A DNA stretch of 64,000 nucleotides, from NCBI GenBank assembly GCA_963727845.1, contig CAVSHI010000002.1, forward strand, positions 682,001 to 746,000. The letters are read 5' to 3'. Made by a program: the position numbers and the translations under genes. Source of the stretch: JBEKTW01 sp963727845 (GTDB taxonomy: Bacteria; Bacteroidota; Ignavibacteria; UBA10030; SZUA-254). Shown here one piece after another: positions 17,314 through 25,559 of this stretch. Under the pieces are notes generated by a model. It was not told the DNA's origin. It saw only the letters and a list, made by a program, of their open reading frames with translations, and searched no databases. Each line of letters begins with the position of its first letter. Position 1 is the first letter of the stretch.

Positions 17314-18320
17314 CGGTTCGTGATTTCCCTCAGTTGATGCAGCTTCTCCAGTGCCTTTCCTGAGTCGATCGATTCCGAGGCGAGGCCAACGCCTTCGCGG
17401 GGAGTTCGAGCCCTACCTGCCGCCATGAGCCCGAATGCCGCATTCGCAACGACGACATCGCGGCGCGGACCTTTCTCCCCGTAGAGAATATTCAAAATGA
17501 TCGAAGCATTGGTCCCGGCCGAACCGCCGCGCAGGTCGGATGCCTTCGCCGGCGGGAGTCCCAACTGTCCGGAGTCGACACTATATTCCCGCGCGCCTGC
17601 CCGGTCGTCCACCTCGAACACGGTCGTAGCGGTTTCGAGAGATATTTCATCCAAACCGTCCTGAGCATGAATGACGAAAACCTTCGCAGCTCTCGACCGG
17701 GAAAAAACGGCTGCCATGATCTGTGCCGCTTCGTGGCTGAATGTCCCTACGAGCTGTCGTCGAACGCCGGCTGGGTTCGTCATCGGTCCGAGCATGTTGA
17801 AGCAGGTCTTTACCCCGAGATCCAATCGTGCTTTTGCGGCGTGCTTCATGGCGGGGTGAAACAACGGAGCAAACAGGAACCCAATACCGATCTCGTTGAT
17901 GCACGGTCCCACTCTCTCGGGAGATATCCCAATGTTAACCCCCAGAGTTTTTAACACCTCTGCACTGCCGCACAGGCTCGAGTTGGACCGGTTACCGTGC
18001 TTGGCAACGGTCACGCCGGCTCCAGCGACTACGAAGGATGCGGCCGTAGAGATATTAAATGTTCCCGAGCCGTCGCCTCCCGTGCCGCACATATCGACCG
18101 CATCCGGGTCGTCGATACTCACCGGGAGAGCTTTCTCTCTCATCACTTCCGCAAACGCCTGAACCTCATGGGTTCGTTCACCCTTGAGCTTGAGAGCAAT
18201 AAGAAACGCGGCAGTTTGTGCGTCAGTCGACCTGCCTTCCATGATGGTCGTCATGGCGGTCGTCGCCTCTCCATGCGTGAGGTCGATTCGTTCAATGAGT
18301 TTCTGGATGATCTCCTTCAT
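17310..18320 (-). CDS. trpD: anthranilate phosphoribosyltransferase
   Basis: Adds phosphoribose from PRPP to anthranilate. 336 residues. Motifs: DMCGTGGDGSGTFNIST (PRPP-binding), VAKHGNRSNSSLCGSAEVL, LFAPLFHPAMKHAAKAR (anthranilate site), NMLGPMTNPAGVRRQLVG and HAQDGLDEISL. It lacks a fused TrpG domain; the glutamine amidotransferase is the gene before it, 5 bp upstream. Overlap with trpC is 4 bp. Confidence 0.95.
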   Translation of the reverse strand: MKEIIQKLIERIDLTHGEATTAMTTIMEGRSTDAQTAAFLIALKLKGERTHEVQAFAEVMREKALPVSIDDPDAVDMCGTGGDGSGTFNISTAASFVVAGAGVTVAKHGNRSNSSLCGSAEVLKTLGVNIGISPERVGPCINEIGIGFLFAPLFHPAMKHAAKARLDLGVKTCFNMLGPMTNPAGVRRQLVGTFSHEAAQIMAAVFSRSRAAKVFVIHAQDGLDEISLETATTVFEVDDRAGAREYSVDSGQLGLPPAKASDLRGGSAGTNASIILNILYGEKGPRRDVVVANAAFGLMAAGRARTPREGVGLASESIDSGKALEKLHQLREITNR

Positions 18321-18325
18321 GCGGA

Positions 18326-18895
18326 TTACTTCTCGCTGTTTATCCAGTTTGCGATGAGTTGGGGTCCGACCGCCGTCAGCACAGATTCAGGATGGAACTG
18401 TATACCCTCAATCGGAAAATCCCTGTGTCGCACCCCCATGACGACCCCATCTGCCGTTGTCGCGGTGATGTGGAGCTGGGGCGGCATGTTCTCAGCGGAG
18501 ATCATCAATGAATGGTACCGCGTGGCTTCGAACGCCAGGGGAATATCCCGATAGAGTCCCGTCGCATCATGTTGGATAGGCGATGTCTTTCCATGCATGA
18601 GGCAGGGAGCGTACGTGATGGTCCCGCCAAAGGCGTATCCGATTGCTTGATGCCCCAGGCACACTCCCAGAATCGGAGTTGTTTTGCCGGCGTTCCGGAT
18701 GAGTTCCACGCAAACACCCGCGTTCTCAGGCCGCCCTGGGCCCGGCGACAGCACGATGCGGTCCGGTGACATTCGTATCAGTGCCTCCGCGCTCATTGCA
18801 TCGTTGCGCACAACCCGGACATCGGGGGTATGGCGTGCAACAAGCTGGACGAGGTTGAACGTGAAGGAATCGTAGTTGTCGATAATGAGAATCAT
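18326..18895 (-). CDS. trpG: anthranilate synthase component II (glutamine amidotransferase)
   Basis: Provides ammonia from glutamine to TrpE; class I amidotransferase. 189 residues from the ATG at 18895, where it overlaps the trpE stop by 4 bp. The start MILIIDNYDSFTFNLVQ is canonical. The catalytic Cys is in PILGVCLGHQAI and the His and Glu in GIQFHPESVLT; the oxyanion region is LSPGPGRPENAG. The same sequence type is shared by PabA, but its place between trpE and trpD favours tryptophan synthesis. Confidence 0.94.
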   Translation of the reverse strand: MILIIDNYDSFTFNLVQLVARHTPDVRVVRNDAMSAEALIRMSPDRIVLSPGPGRPENAGVCVELIRNAGKTTPILGVCLGHQAIGYAFGGTITYAPCLMHGKTSPIQHDATGLYRDIPLAFEATRYHSLMISAENMPPQLHITATTADGVVMGVRHRDFPIEGIQFHPESVLTAVGPQLIANWINSEK

Positions 18896-20355
18896 CCCGT
18901 AATCTCTTCTGCCTTTCGCAACGATTCGATAAGTGCACGGGCCTTGTTGAGCATTTCCTGATACTCCCGCGCGGGGTCGGAATCCGCCACAATTCCCGCA
19001 CCGGCCTGAAAGTGAATGTTGCCGCCATATGCGCACATCGTCCTGATCGCAATGCACATATCCATGTTTCCCGAGAAATCGAAATATCCGATACACCCTG
19101 CGTACATGCCCCGGCGACTCTGCTCAAGCTCATCGATGATTTCCATCGCACGGATTTTTGGCGCCCCGGAAACTGTCCCGGCGGGAAACGCTGCCTTGAG
19201 GGCGTCGATGCATGTTTTCCCTTCCGCCATCTTGCCGACGACGCGGGAAGCAATGTGCATGACGTGTGAATAACGCACGATGAACATGAATTGTTCGACC
19301 TTTACGCTCCCGGGTTCACAAACCTTTCCGATGTCATTCCGGCCCAGGTCGACAAGCATCACATGCTCGGCACGTTCCTTTTCGTCGGCGAGCAATTCTA
19401 TTTCAAGCCGTCGGTCTTCCTCGTCCGTCCCGCCCCGCGGCCGCGTTCCTGCGATAGGATAGGTCTCGGCGAATCCGTTCTCGACGCGGACGAACATCTC
19501 CGGCGATGAGCCGATCACCGTGAAGTCCTCGAAGTCGATGTAGTACAGATATGGGGAGGGATTGATGACCCGTAACGCCCGGTAGACGTTGAAGAGATCT
19601 CCGGTGTAGGCCGCCGAAAATCGTTGGGAGAGGACAACTTGAAAAATATCCCCCTCTGTGATGTACTTCTTGGCCCTCGACACCATGGAGAAGAAGTGTT
19701 CCGGAGAGGTATCGCCGACAACGCCCTCCGCGCGGGACCGGAACTGTCGATGGCGAACAGTTTCCGCCCGGAGTGACTGCTCCAGAACCCGGATTTCCGA
19801 AATCGCGGCGTCAAACTGTGACCGGGTATCAACCTTTGGGTCGACAAGGACATTCACGATGATTGTAATCTGGTGCTTGAGATGGTCGAAGACCAGAAGA
19901 GAAGTAAATAACGCAAGAATACTGTCGGGCGCATCCGGCACATCCGTGATTCGGCATGGAATGTCTTCGATGAACCTGACCGTATCGTATCCGATGAAGC
20001 CGACGAGCCCTCCGGTGAAACGAGGCAGGTCGGGTAGGGCAGGCTGCCGATAACTCGCCGTGAGCTCACCCATGAGTTCAAAGAAATTTCTCTTGGAGGT
20101 CCGGGTAATGCCGTGCTCTGTGACGGTCGTTGTATTCATCCTGCAGGCGAGAGTTGCTATCGGGTCACGCCCGATGAACGAGTATCGTGCGAAGCGCTCG
20201 CCGCCCTCGACACTCTCAAACAAGAAAGACCCCGTAGAGTCTTCGCGGAGCCGCAAGTAGGCGGACACGGGCGTGAGCGTATCGGCGAGCAGCGTTGTGC
20301 TGACCGGAATCACATTATACGACCGGGCAAGATGTGTGAATTCTGTGAACGTCAT
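18892..20355 (-). CDS. trpE: anthranilate synthase component I
   Basis: Makes anthranilate from chorismate. 487 residues from the ATG at 20355. N-terminal part has the feedback-site region FLFESVEGGERFARYSFIG (LLES-type Ser usually binds tryptophan; here the segment is FLFESVE). C-terminal chorismate-binding motifs: EGDIFQVVLSQRF, NPSPYLYYIDF, ETYPIAGTRPRGG, DEKERAEHVMLVDLGRNDIG, HVMHIASRVVG, AFPAGTVSGAPKIRAMEII and GAGIVADSDPAREYQE. It is the first structural gene after the leader peptide and terminator. Confidence 0.94.
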   Translation of the reverse strand: MTFTEFTHLARSYNVIPVSTTLLADTLTPVSAYLRLREDSTGSFLFESVEGGERFARYSFIGRDPIATLACRMNTTTVTEHGITRTSKRNFFELMGELTASYRQPALPDLPRFTGGLVGFIGYDTVRFIEDIPCRITDVPDAPDSILALFTSLLVFDHLKHQITIIVNVLVDPKVDTRSQFDAAISEIRVLEQSLRAETVRHRQFRSRAEGVVGDTSPEHFFSMVSRAKKYITEGDIFQVVLSQRFSAAYTGDLFNVYRALRVINPSPYLYYIDFEDFTVIGSSPEMFVRVENGFAETYPIAGTRPRGGTDEEDRRLEIELLADEKERAEHVMLVDLGRNDIGKVCEPGSVKVEQFMFIVRYSHVMHIASRVVGKMAEGKTCIDALKAAFPAGTVSGAPKIRAMEIIDELEQSRRGMYAGCIGYFDFSGNMDMCIAIRTMCAYGGNIHFQAGAGIVADSDPAREYQEMLNKARALIESLRKAEEITG

Positions 20356-20407
20356 TGGTTACTCGGAATCCCCCGTTCCTTCCAAATCACGGACGGGGGT
20401 ATAAAAT

Positions 20408-20442
20408 GAAAAAGCCCCTCTTGGAGTTCCAAGAAGGGCTTT
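20408..20442 (-). terminator. intrinsic terminator in the trp leader (attenuator candidate)
   Basis: Read on the minus strand, a 15-bp stem with one G-U pair (AAAGCCCTTCTTGGA with TCCAAGAGGGGCTTT, 2-nt loop) is followed by TTTTTC. It lies between the leader peptide stop (20464) and trpE (20355), so it must be read through for the operon to be expressed. The segment ACAAGAA about 25 bases before it can pair with TTCTTG inside the terminator's 5' arm and is a candidate antiterminator. Confidence 0.8.
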
Positions 20443-20463
20443 CGAAATTGCAAATTCTTGTGA

Positions 20464-20559
20464 TTAAGCCGTTCTCTTCCCACCAAATGCTGAGGAGGTA
20501 CCTTGCCAGTAGCACCAGAACCAGTTACAACGGGCGATATGGTTATTGGGAAGATTCAC
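20464..20559 (-). CDS. trpL: putative trp-operon leader peptide rich in aromatic codons
   Basis: A 31-codon frame from GTG at 20559 to TAA at 20464. Residues 13-18 read W-F-W-C-Y-W: three Trp codons plus Phe and Tyr in six positions, otherwise N/A/G/S/T-rich. The weak ribosome site AGTAGG lies six bases before the GTG, and the predicted transcription start is only some 8 bases before it, so it may be translated almost leaderless. The peptide precedes the terminator described above. By analogy with TrpL of enterobacteria, ribosome stalling at these codons would decide termination. Start codon and short 5' end are the weak points. Confidence 0.62.
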   Translation of the reverse strand: MNLPNNHIARCNWFWCYWQGTSSAFGGKRTA

Positions 20560-20573
20560 TTTTGACCTACTGT

Positions 20574-20602
20574 AGAATACGAAGTTTTCCGGTCTTTGTC
20601 AA
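20574..20602 (-). promoter_or_regulatory. promoter of the trp/aro supraoperon
   Basis: Minus strand: TTGACA at 20602-20597, a 17-bp spacer, TATTCT at 20579-20574. Perfect -35, four of six -10 positions. It lies 65 bp past the end of the respiratory cluster and directly before the leader peptide. Confidence 0.75.
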
Positions 20603-20666
20603 GCATATTTAAGAGTTTTTTCTATGATTTCGAAATCATGCCAAAATGGGATTTCTGAAGGGCTTT

Positions 20667-21086
20667 TCAGTATCGGACTTGATAGAGAAGGAGGTAGATG
20701 GTCACGCCCGTAATGGAAACATACAGCCAGATCGGATATGTCCACTTCGCGATTGCTTTGTGCCGGTCGACCCGGCCATTCAGTCCACGACGCAGTGTGA
20801 TAATTGCGAGCGGAACAATGGCCGCTGCCAGAAAAGTGTGAGAAATCAGAATCGTGAAGTACACGGGACGAATCCACCCTTCACCAGGAAATCTCGTCGT
20901 CCCGTGGACGGCGTGATATGCAAGATAGGAGATCAAAAACAATGTTGAGACGACGAATGTCGCAATCATGCACTTTTTGTGCGCCCGTCTGTTGCCGCGT
21001 TTGATGAACCAATAACCGGTGGCGAGAAGAATCGCGCTTGTCGAGTTCAAAATCGCGTTGAGTGTTGGAAGGAAATCGATCATCAC
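20667..21086 (-). CDS. DUF420 membrane protein (cytochrome oxidase assembly-associated)
   Basis: 139 residues with four hydrophobic helices (about 8-25, 40-58, 74-95, 115-135). Features shared with the DUF420/YozB family: LLATGYWFIKRGNRRAHKKCM, YLAYHAVHG, YFTILISHTFLAAAIVPL, and an arginine-rich loop HKAIAKWTYPIWLYVSITGV. The regularly placed His residues (HKK, HAVHG, SHT, RHK) resemble heme- or copper-binding membrane proteins. The family is usually found beside cox genes, as here, but its biochemical role is unproven. Overlaps the SCO1 gene by 4 bp and ends the respiratory cluster. Confidence 0.8.
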   Translation of the reverse strand: MMIDFLPTLNAILNSTSAILLATGYWFIKRGNRRAHKKCMIATFVVSTLFLISYLAYHAVHGTTRFPGEGWIRPVYFTILISHTFLAAAIVPLAIITLRRGLNGRVDRHKAIAKWTYPIWLYVSITGVTIYLLLYQVRY

Positions 21087-21697
21087 CGGTGCGGAATGGT
21101 GAGTCTTTTTGTGTCGTTCAGGAGCGAGCTCATTGCGAGGGAATCTTCACTATCGTAATATCCCCGAATGGCCGACCGGTCGTCGATGAGAACGAACTTC
21201 TGGCTGTGAAGGATTCCGCCGCCCTCGCCCGTGTCCGCGTTGACGGCCAGGTGGAAACCCTCCCGCGCGAGTCTGAAAATCTGCCCTTTGTCTCCGGTAA
21301 GGAAGATCCATTTACCCCGAACCGCTCCATATTGTTTCCCGTACTCGGCAAGCACCGGCGGAGTGTCCGTCTCCGGGTCAACTGAAATTGAAAGGAGCTG
21401 AACCTTCGGTTCATCCATGAGGTTTTTCTGAAGCTCGGCCATTTGCGAACTCATGAAAGGGCATGCCCCGGCGCAGGTTGTGAAAATGAAATCTGCGATC
21501 GTGACTTTTCCCATCAATCTGTTGTTCGTAAAAACGCTGCTATCCTCGGCAATCAGGGAAAACGGCGGAGCCACTCCGAAGGAGGGCAGCGGGGGTTTCT
21601 TGTGAACCACATCCACCCAGTACCAGTACCCGACAATGATGAAACCCAGAAGGAGGGGAACACCGACTATGACCGACAGCAAAAATCTCCTCTTCAT
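21083..21697 (-). CDS. SCO1/SenC family copper chaperone for cytochrome oxidase
   Basis: Thioredoxin-fold protein that helps build the CuA site of subunit II. 204 residues: an N-terminal membrane anchor (about 5-27), then GKVTIADFIFTTCAGACPFMS with the Cu-binding Cys-x3-Cys, LLSISVDPETDTP, and the third ligand His in ILHSQKFVLID. It acts on the outer face of the membrane. Placement between the ABC transporter and DUF420 gene supports an oxidase-maturation role. Confidence 0.9.
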   Translation of the reverse strand: MKRRFLLSVIVGVPLLLGFIIVGYWYWVDVVHKKPPLPSFGVAPPFSLIAEDSSVFTNNRLMGKVTIADFIFTTCAGACPFMSSQMAELQKNLMDEPKVQLLSISVDPETDTPPVLAEYGKQYGAVRGKWIFLTGDKGQIFRLAREGFHLAVNADTGEGGGILHSQKFVLIDDRSAIRGYYDSEDSLAMSSLLNDTKRLTIPHR

Positions 21698-21704
21698 GGA
21701 TGTC

Positions 21705-22562
21705 TTAGCTCCGGCCTGACTTTTTCATGACGATGGAGGACGCAGCAAACATGGCGACCGCGAATCCGATGACAATAAGTATGTTGACCGGAAAGGGAGA
21801 GAACCCCTCCATTCCAACGCTCCCGTTCAGATACAGGCTCTGCCGGAGCGCTTCGACTCCATAGGTCAGAGGATTGATCATCATCAGTTTGCCGAGCCAT
21901 CCTGCCGCCCCTGAGGCGGGGAAGAGAGCGCCCGAAAGCAGCCACAAAGGGATGAGGAAGAGATTCATGATTGCGTGAAAACCCTGGGTGGATTCCATTC
22001 TCCATGCAATCAGAAAACCCATTCCCGTAAGGCCAAAGGATATGGCAAAAAGTGTGAACATCGTGACCGCGACAGAAGCAAACTGCAGCGGGATGCCTAT
22101 GAAGGGAGCTAGAATGAGCAGGATCAGACCCTGGAGCATCGAAAGCAGGGTTCCGCCGAGAATTTTGCCCAGGGCAATGCTCGAACGGCGTACCGGGGCG
22201 ACGACGATGGATTGCAGGAATCCTTCCCTGCGATCCTCAATGATCGAGATTGTGGAAAATATGGAAGTAAAAAGAATGACGAGTATCATCGTGCCGGGAA
22301 AGAAGTACTCAAGGTAATTCATTTCCGGCCGTGCGCCCGGCTGGCGGAAGGAGCTTTGAAGCCCCGATCCGATCAGGAACCAGAACACTAGCGGTGACCC
22401 GATGACACCGATGATCCGGCTTCGCTGCCGGTAGAATCGGACGATCTCGCGCCGGCAGAGCGTGAGGGCAGGCAACATAAACCCCGGTTTCCGCGAAATG
22501 CCGGCGTCGTTCATCCGCGGGCCCAGGCCCGGTCGGTCAGTGTGGTCTTCGACCTTGCTCAC
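21705..22562 (-). CDS. ABC-2 type transporter permease
   Basis: 285 residues, six predicted membrane helices after a cytosolic N-terminus (ALTLCRREIVRFYRQRSRIIG). Conserved ABC-2 features: PLVFWFLIGSGL, YLEYFFPGTMILVILFTSIFS, IIEDRREGFLQSIVVAPVRRSSIALGK and LSGALFPASG. Start overlaps the ATPase gene by 4 bp, so the two form one exporter. It sits among heme A/O synthesis and copper delivery genes; whether it serves oxidase maturation is not shown by the sequence. Confidence 0.85.
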   Translation of the reverse strand: MSKVEDHTDRPGLGPRMNDAGISRKPGFMLPALTLCRREIVRFYRQRSRIIGVIGSPLVFWFLIGSGLQSSFRQPGARPEMNYLEYFFPGTMILVILFTSIFSTISIIEDRREGFLQSIVVAPVRRSSIALGKILGGTLLSMLQGLILLILAPFIGIPLQFASVAVTMFTLFAISFGLTGMGFLIAWRMESTQGFHAIMNLFLIPLWLLSGALFPASGAAGWLGKLMMINPLTYGVEALRQSLYLNGSVGMEGFSPFPVNILIVIGFAVAMFAASSIVMKKSGRS

Positions 22563-23521
22563 TGCGGCGTTTCTCCACCGTCATCCCAGAATCTATGGCC
22601 GGTTTTGTGAATGAAAACATCTTCGAGTGTCGGCTTGGAGAGGGTTATGCTGTCGATAAGCCCCGGGAAGGATTGAACCAGCTGGGGAATGAACTCGTGT
22701 CCCCGGTCGCGTTCGATGTGAACTGTATTCTCCACAACCAGGGCGGAGGTATTGAATTTCTTCAGAACCATGTCGGCCAGACCTGCCGGATCCGATGTTG
22801 TTACCGATATCACATCGCCGCCGATCTCCTGCTTCAATTCCTGAGGCGTGCCAAGAGCAACAAGCTTGCCGTGGTCAAGAATTGCTATACGGTCGCATTT
22901 GTCCGCCTCGTCTAGAATGTGGGAGGTCAGGACGATCGTGACGCCGTCATTCTTTTTCAGTTCGTCCAGGTACATCATGAATTCCCGTCGGGCCCCCGGG
23001 TCAAGCCCGGTGCTCGGCTCATCCAGAATGAGCAGTTGAGGCTCATGGAGCAAGGCCTTTGCCAGTTCGACGCGACGCTGTGTCCCCCCGGAGAGATGTT
23101 CGACCAGATCATTGGCCCTGTCGAGAATGCCCACCTTCGAGAGAACTTCGGCAATGCGGGACTTCAATCTTTCCCCGCTCAAGTTGTACAGATGACCCTG
23201 GTGAAAAAGATTCTCCCGGGCCGTCAGTTTCTTATCAAGACTCGGGTGCTGGAAAGCGACCCCGAGAAGCTGTCGCACGCGTTGAACGTCTATGAGAACA
23301 TCAAAATCAAAAATCCTGGCGGATCCCCCGGTAGGGCGGAGGAGGGTGGAGAGAATCCGGAACAGCGTGCTCTTTCCGCTTCCGTTCGGACCAAGCAGTC
23401 CGAAAATCTCGCCCCGTGCGATATTGAAGCTGATATTGCTGAGCGCGATGCGGGGCTCCCTTTGCCGGCGGACGGCTGGATAAGTATGAGTGAGCTGGTT
23501 GACCTGAACGGCAGGCATCAT
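22559..23521 (-). CDS. ABC-2 type transporter ATP-binding protein
   Basis: 320 residues from the ATG at 23521 (MMPAVQVNQLTHTY); the frame is open 23 codons further but that part is not family-like. Walker A GLLGPNGSGKST, Q-loop VAFQHPSLD, signature LSGGTQRRVELAKAL, Walker B QLLILDEPSTGLDP, and H-loop VLTSHILDEA are all intact. A C-terminal extension of about 85 residues (from LKQEIGGDV) is common in drug/lipid exporters of this class. Partner permease follows directly. Confidence 0.9.
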   Translation of the reverse strand: MMPAVQVNQLTHTYPAVRRQREPRIALSNISFNIARGEIFGLLGPNGSGKSTLFRILSTLLRPTGGSARIFDFDVLIDVQRVRQLLGVAFQHPSLDKKLTARENLFHQGHLYNLSGERLKSRIAEVLSKVGILDRANDLVEHLSGGTQRRVELAKALLHEPQLLILDEPSTGLDPGARREFMMYLDELKKNDGVTIVLTSHILDEADKCDRIAILDHGKLVALGTPQELKQEIGGDVISVTTSDPAGLADMVLKKFNTSALVVENTVHIERDRGHEFIPQLVQSFPGLIDSITLSKPTLEDVFIHKTGHRFWDDGGETPQ

Positions 23522-23590
23522 ATGTGACAATATACAACTGAGTGACTTAAAAGGCGAATCCGGTGCGGAGGCCGGTCGGTGCCAATGCAC

Positions 23591-24520
23591 CTATATCTTG
23601 TCCACTGACATGAGAATCAACAACGCGGGCAGATAGAGCAGGGAAGCGAAAAATACACGGCGTGAATAATAATTGACCTTCGCGATCGCGCCGGTGTTCA
23701 GCGTCCCGGAGTATTTCGTAAAGAAAATCGCAAAAATCAGAAATACTACTCCAAAGACTGCAGCGCTGACAAAATACAACATCCCGGTAAAGCCAAGGAT
23801 GGTCGTTGTCAGCGTTGCGGGTATGAGCGCGATGCAATAGACAAGAATCTGTCTGCCGGTCCTTGTCCCGTCTTCGTCAATTACGGTGAGCATTTTGAAA
23901 CCGGCCCGCGCGTAATCTTTTCGGTACATCCACGCGAGTGAAAAGAAATGTGGCATTTGCCAGCAGAAAAGAATCGCGAAGAGAATCCATGCTTCGAGAG
24001 AAATCGTGCCGCGAACAGCCGTCCAGCCCATCATGGGTGGGATGGCGCCGGGAATCCCGCCGATGACCGTCGAGAGAGGAGTTATTCGTTTGAGCGGCGT
24101 GTACAGGAACAGGTACGTAATCGACGTCAATGTGGCAAGAAAGCCGGTGAGCGGATTGACGAAAAGGGTTAACTCCAGAATGCCGATAACGGAAATCAGA
24201 CTCCCGAAGAGCAAAGCCTCTGCCGGAAGCATCCGGCCGGCTGGAAGCGGCCGCCGCTCTGTGCGTTTCATCAGCGCGTCGTACTCGCGTTCAATGAACT
24301 GGTTTAACGTACCCGCGCCGCCGCCGACGAGTGCAGTCCCGAATGCCGTATGAATAAAGAGCCAGATATCGAAAGACCCCGTGGTCGCCAGATAAAAGCC
24401 GCAGAGCGTTGTCAAAACCGAAAGAGACGTAAGTTCCGGCTTCATCAACTCGATGTAATCGCGTGTTCGTGACCGTGAGTGAACCACGCCGGGAGAGAGA
24501 ACTTTGACTTCTGCGTTCAT
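23591..24520 (-). CDS. ctaB: protoheme IX farnesyltransferase (heme O synthase)
   Basis: Membrane prenyltransferase adding a farnesyl group to heme b, giving heme O. 309 residues, about nine helices. The first Asp-rich motif is in GTLNQFIEREYDALMKRTERRPLPAG; the second loop is YTPLKRITPLSTVIGGIPGAIPPMMGW; KMLTVIDEDGTRTGRQI follows. The UbiA-family start DYIELMKPELTSLS is clear. Overlaps the stop of ctaA by 4 bp; product feeds CtaA for heme A. Confidence 0.94.
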   Translation of the reverse strand: MNAEVKVLSPGVVHSRSRTRDYIELMKPELTSLSVLTTLCGFYLATTGSFDIWLFIHTAFGTALVGGGAGTLNQFIEREYDALMKRTERRPLPAGRMLPAEALLFGSLISVIGILELTLFVNPLTGFLATLTSITYLFLYTPLKRITPLSTVIGGIPGAIPPMMGWTAVRGTISLEAWILFAILFCWQMPHFFSLAWMYRKDYARAGFKMLTVIDEDGTRTGRQILVYCIALIPATLTTTILGFTGMLYFVSAAVFGVVFLIFAIFFTKYSGTLNTGAIAKVNYYSRRVFFASLLYLPALLILMSVDKI

Positions 24521-25545
24521 GCCGTGACCTCGCGTGGTACAATCGCCGGCGCTGGTCTGCGGGACCGGAGCCCAAAGAGTTTGACCGAATGCAGCGTCAG
24601 GAGAGCGCTGCTGACGAGCAAAAGCGCTCCGGTCGCGACATGTGCCGTCGTAATGTCAACCGCCTTACGGCTGAGAACCGTGAATGCCCCGAGTGTTGCC
24701 TGCACAACAATGAGCCCGAGCAGGAGGTACGCGAATTGCCCGAAACGTTTGTCGATCGAACGGAGCTTCGTCAAGCGGAACGCCGTCCAGAGAACCATCA
24801 TGATGACGACGACCGCCCAGGCGCGATGCGCCATGTGAACGACGATCTGACCCGACGTTATCGGTTCATCACCCCCGAGCCGGATTCCTGATTGCACAAG
24901 CTGCTGGTTGTATTGTGCAATTGATTCCTGACTCAGGGATGGGAAAATCTGGCCGTACGCCAACGGAAAATCAGGCACGGCGAGCCCCGCATCCGTATGG
25001 CGCATCAACGCGCCAAAGAGAAGCTGGATGAAAACAGTTCCGAAGGTGAGCCCCGCAAGCAGAGTGACCGGAGGGGAATTCCGCTCGGGTCCGAGTGCGG
25101 CATCGTTCGTGAGGCGCCACGAGTCGGACGTGAATACGGCGATTGACGAAACAATGACAAAAAAAGATTGTGCGAGAGCGGCATGTGCCACGGATACCGC
25201 CGCCGGAAGCAGCAGGAGGACTGTCAACCCGCCCAGTAGTCCCTGCGCAACGACGCTCCCTAGGGCAACGAAACCCAGGTTTCTGACCCAGCGCCGTTGC
25301 TCGCGTTTCCACAGCCAGATTGTCAGAAGAATCGTCAAGAATCCCACAAAGGATGCAATCATCCGGTGGCTGTGCTCAAAGAAAATCCCTCCGACCATCT
25401 GGTCAAGGGGAAAAGCAAACATGAAATGTCCGTACGTCGTGGGCCAATCCGGCACCGACAACCCTGATTGCGTGCTTGTCACCAGACCTCCCGCAACGAT
25501 GAGAAGAAATGTGCAGATCGCTGTGAGGACTGCGAACCGGTGCAT
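24517..25545 (-). CDS. ctaA: heme A synthase (COX15/CtaA family)
   Basis: Oxidises the C8 methyl of heme O to a formyl group. 342 residues, eight helices arranged as two four-helix halves. Heme/quinone ligand His residues sit in FFEHSHRMIASFVG and VVHMAHRAWAVVV; GGLVTSTQSGLSVPDWPTTYG and GALMRHTDAGLAVPDFPLAYG are the paired family loops. Start set at the ATG at 25545; a TTG at 25563, forming a 4-bp overlap with the coxB stop, is a realistic alternative. Confidence 0.92.
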   Translation of the reverse strand: MHRFAVLTAICTFLLIVAGGLVTSTQSGLSVPDWPTTYGHFMFAFPLDQMVGGIFFEHSHRMIASFVGFLTILLTIWLWKREQRRWVRNLGFVALGSVVAQGLLGGLTVLLLLPAAVSVAHAALAQSFFVIVSSIAVFTSDSWRLTNDAALGPERNSPPVTLLAGLTFGTVFIQLLFGALMRHTDAGLAVPDFPLAYGQIFPSLSQESIAQYNQQLVQSGIRLGGDEPITSGQIVVHMAHRAWAVVVIMMVLWTAFRLTKLRSIDKRFGQFAYLLLGLIVVQATLGAFTVLSRKAVDITTAHVATGALLLVSSALLTLHSVKLFGLRSRRPAPAIVPREVTA

Positions 25546-25559
25546 GTTCTTATAGTTCG

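Noticed and set aside
20464..20559. T-box riboswitch before trpE
   Set aside because: No T-box sequence or specifier stem is seen; the coding frame with aromatic codons explains the region better.
23522..23590. Longer N-terminus of the ABC ATPase
   Set aside because: The extra 23 codons show no conservation pattern, and two ATG codons at 23521 and 23518 sit at the usual family start.
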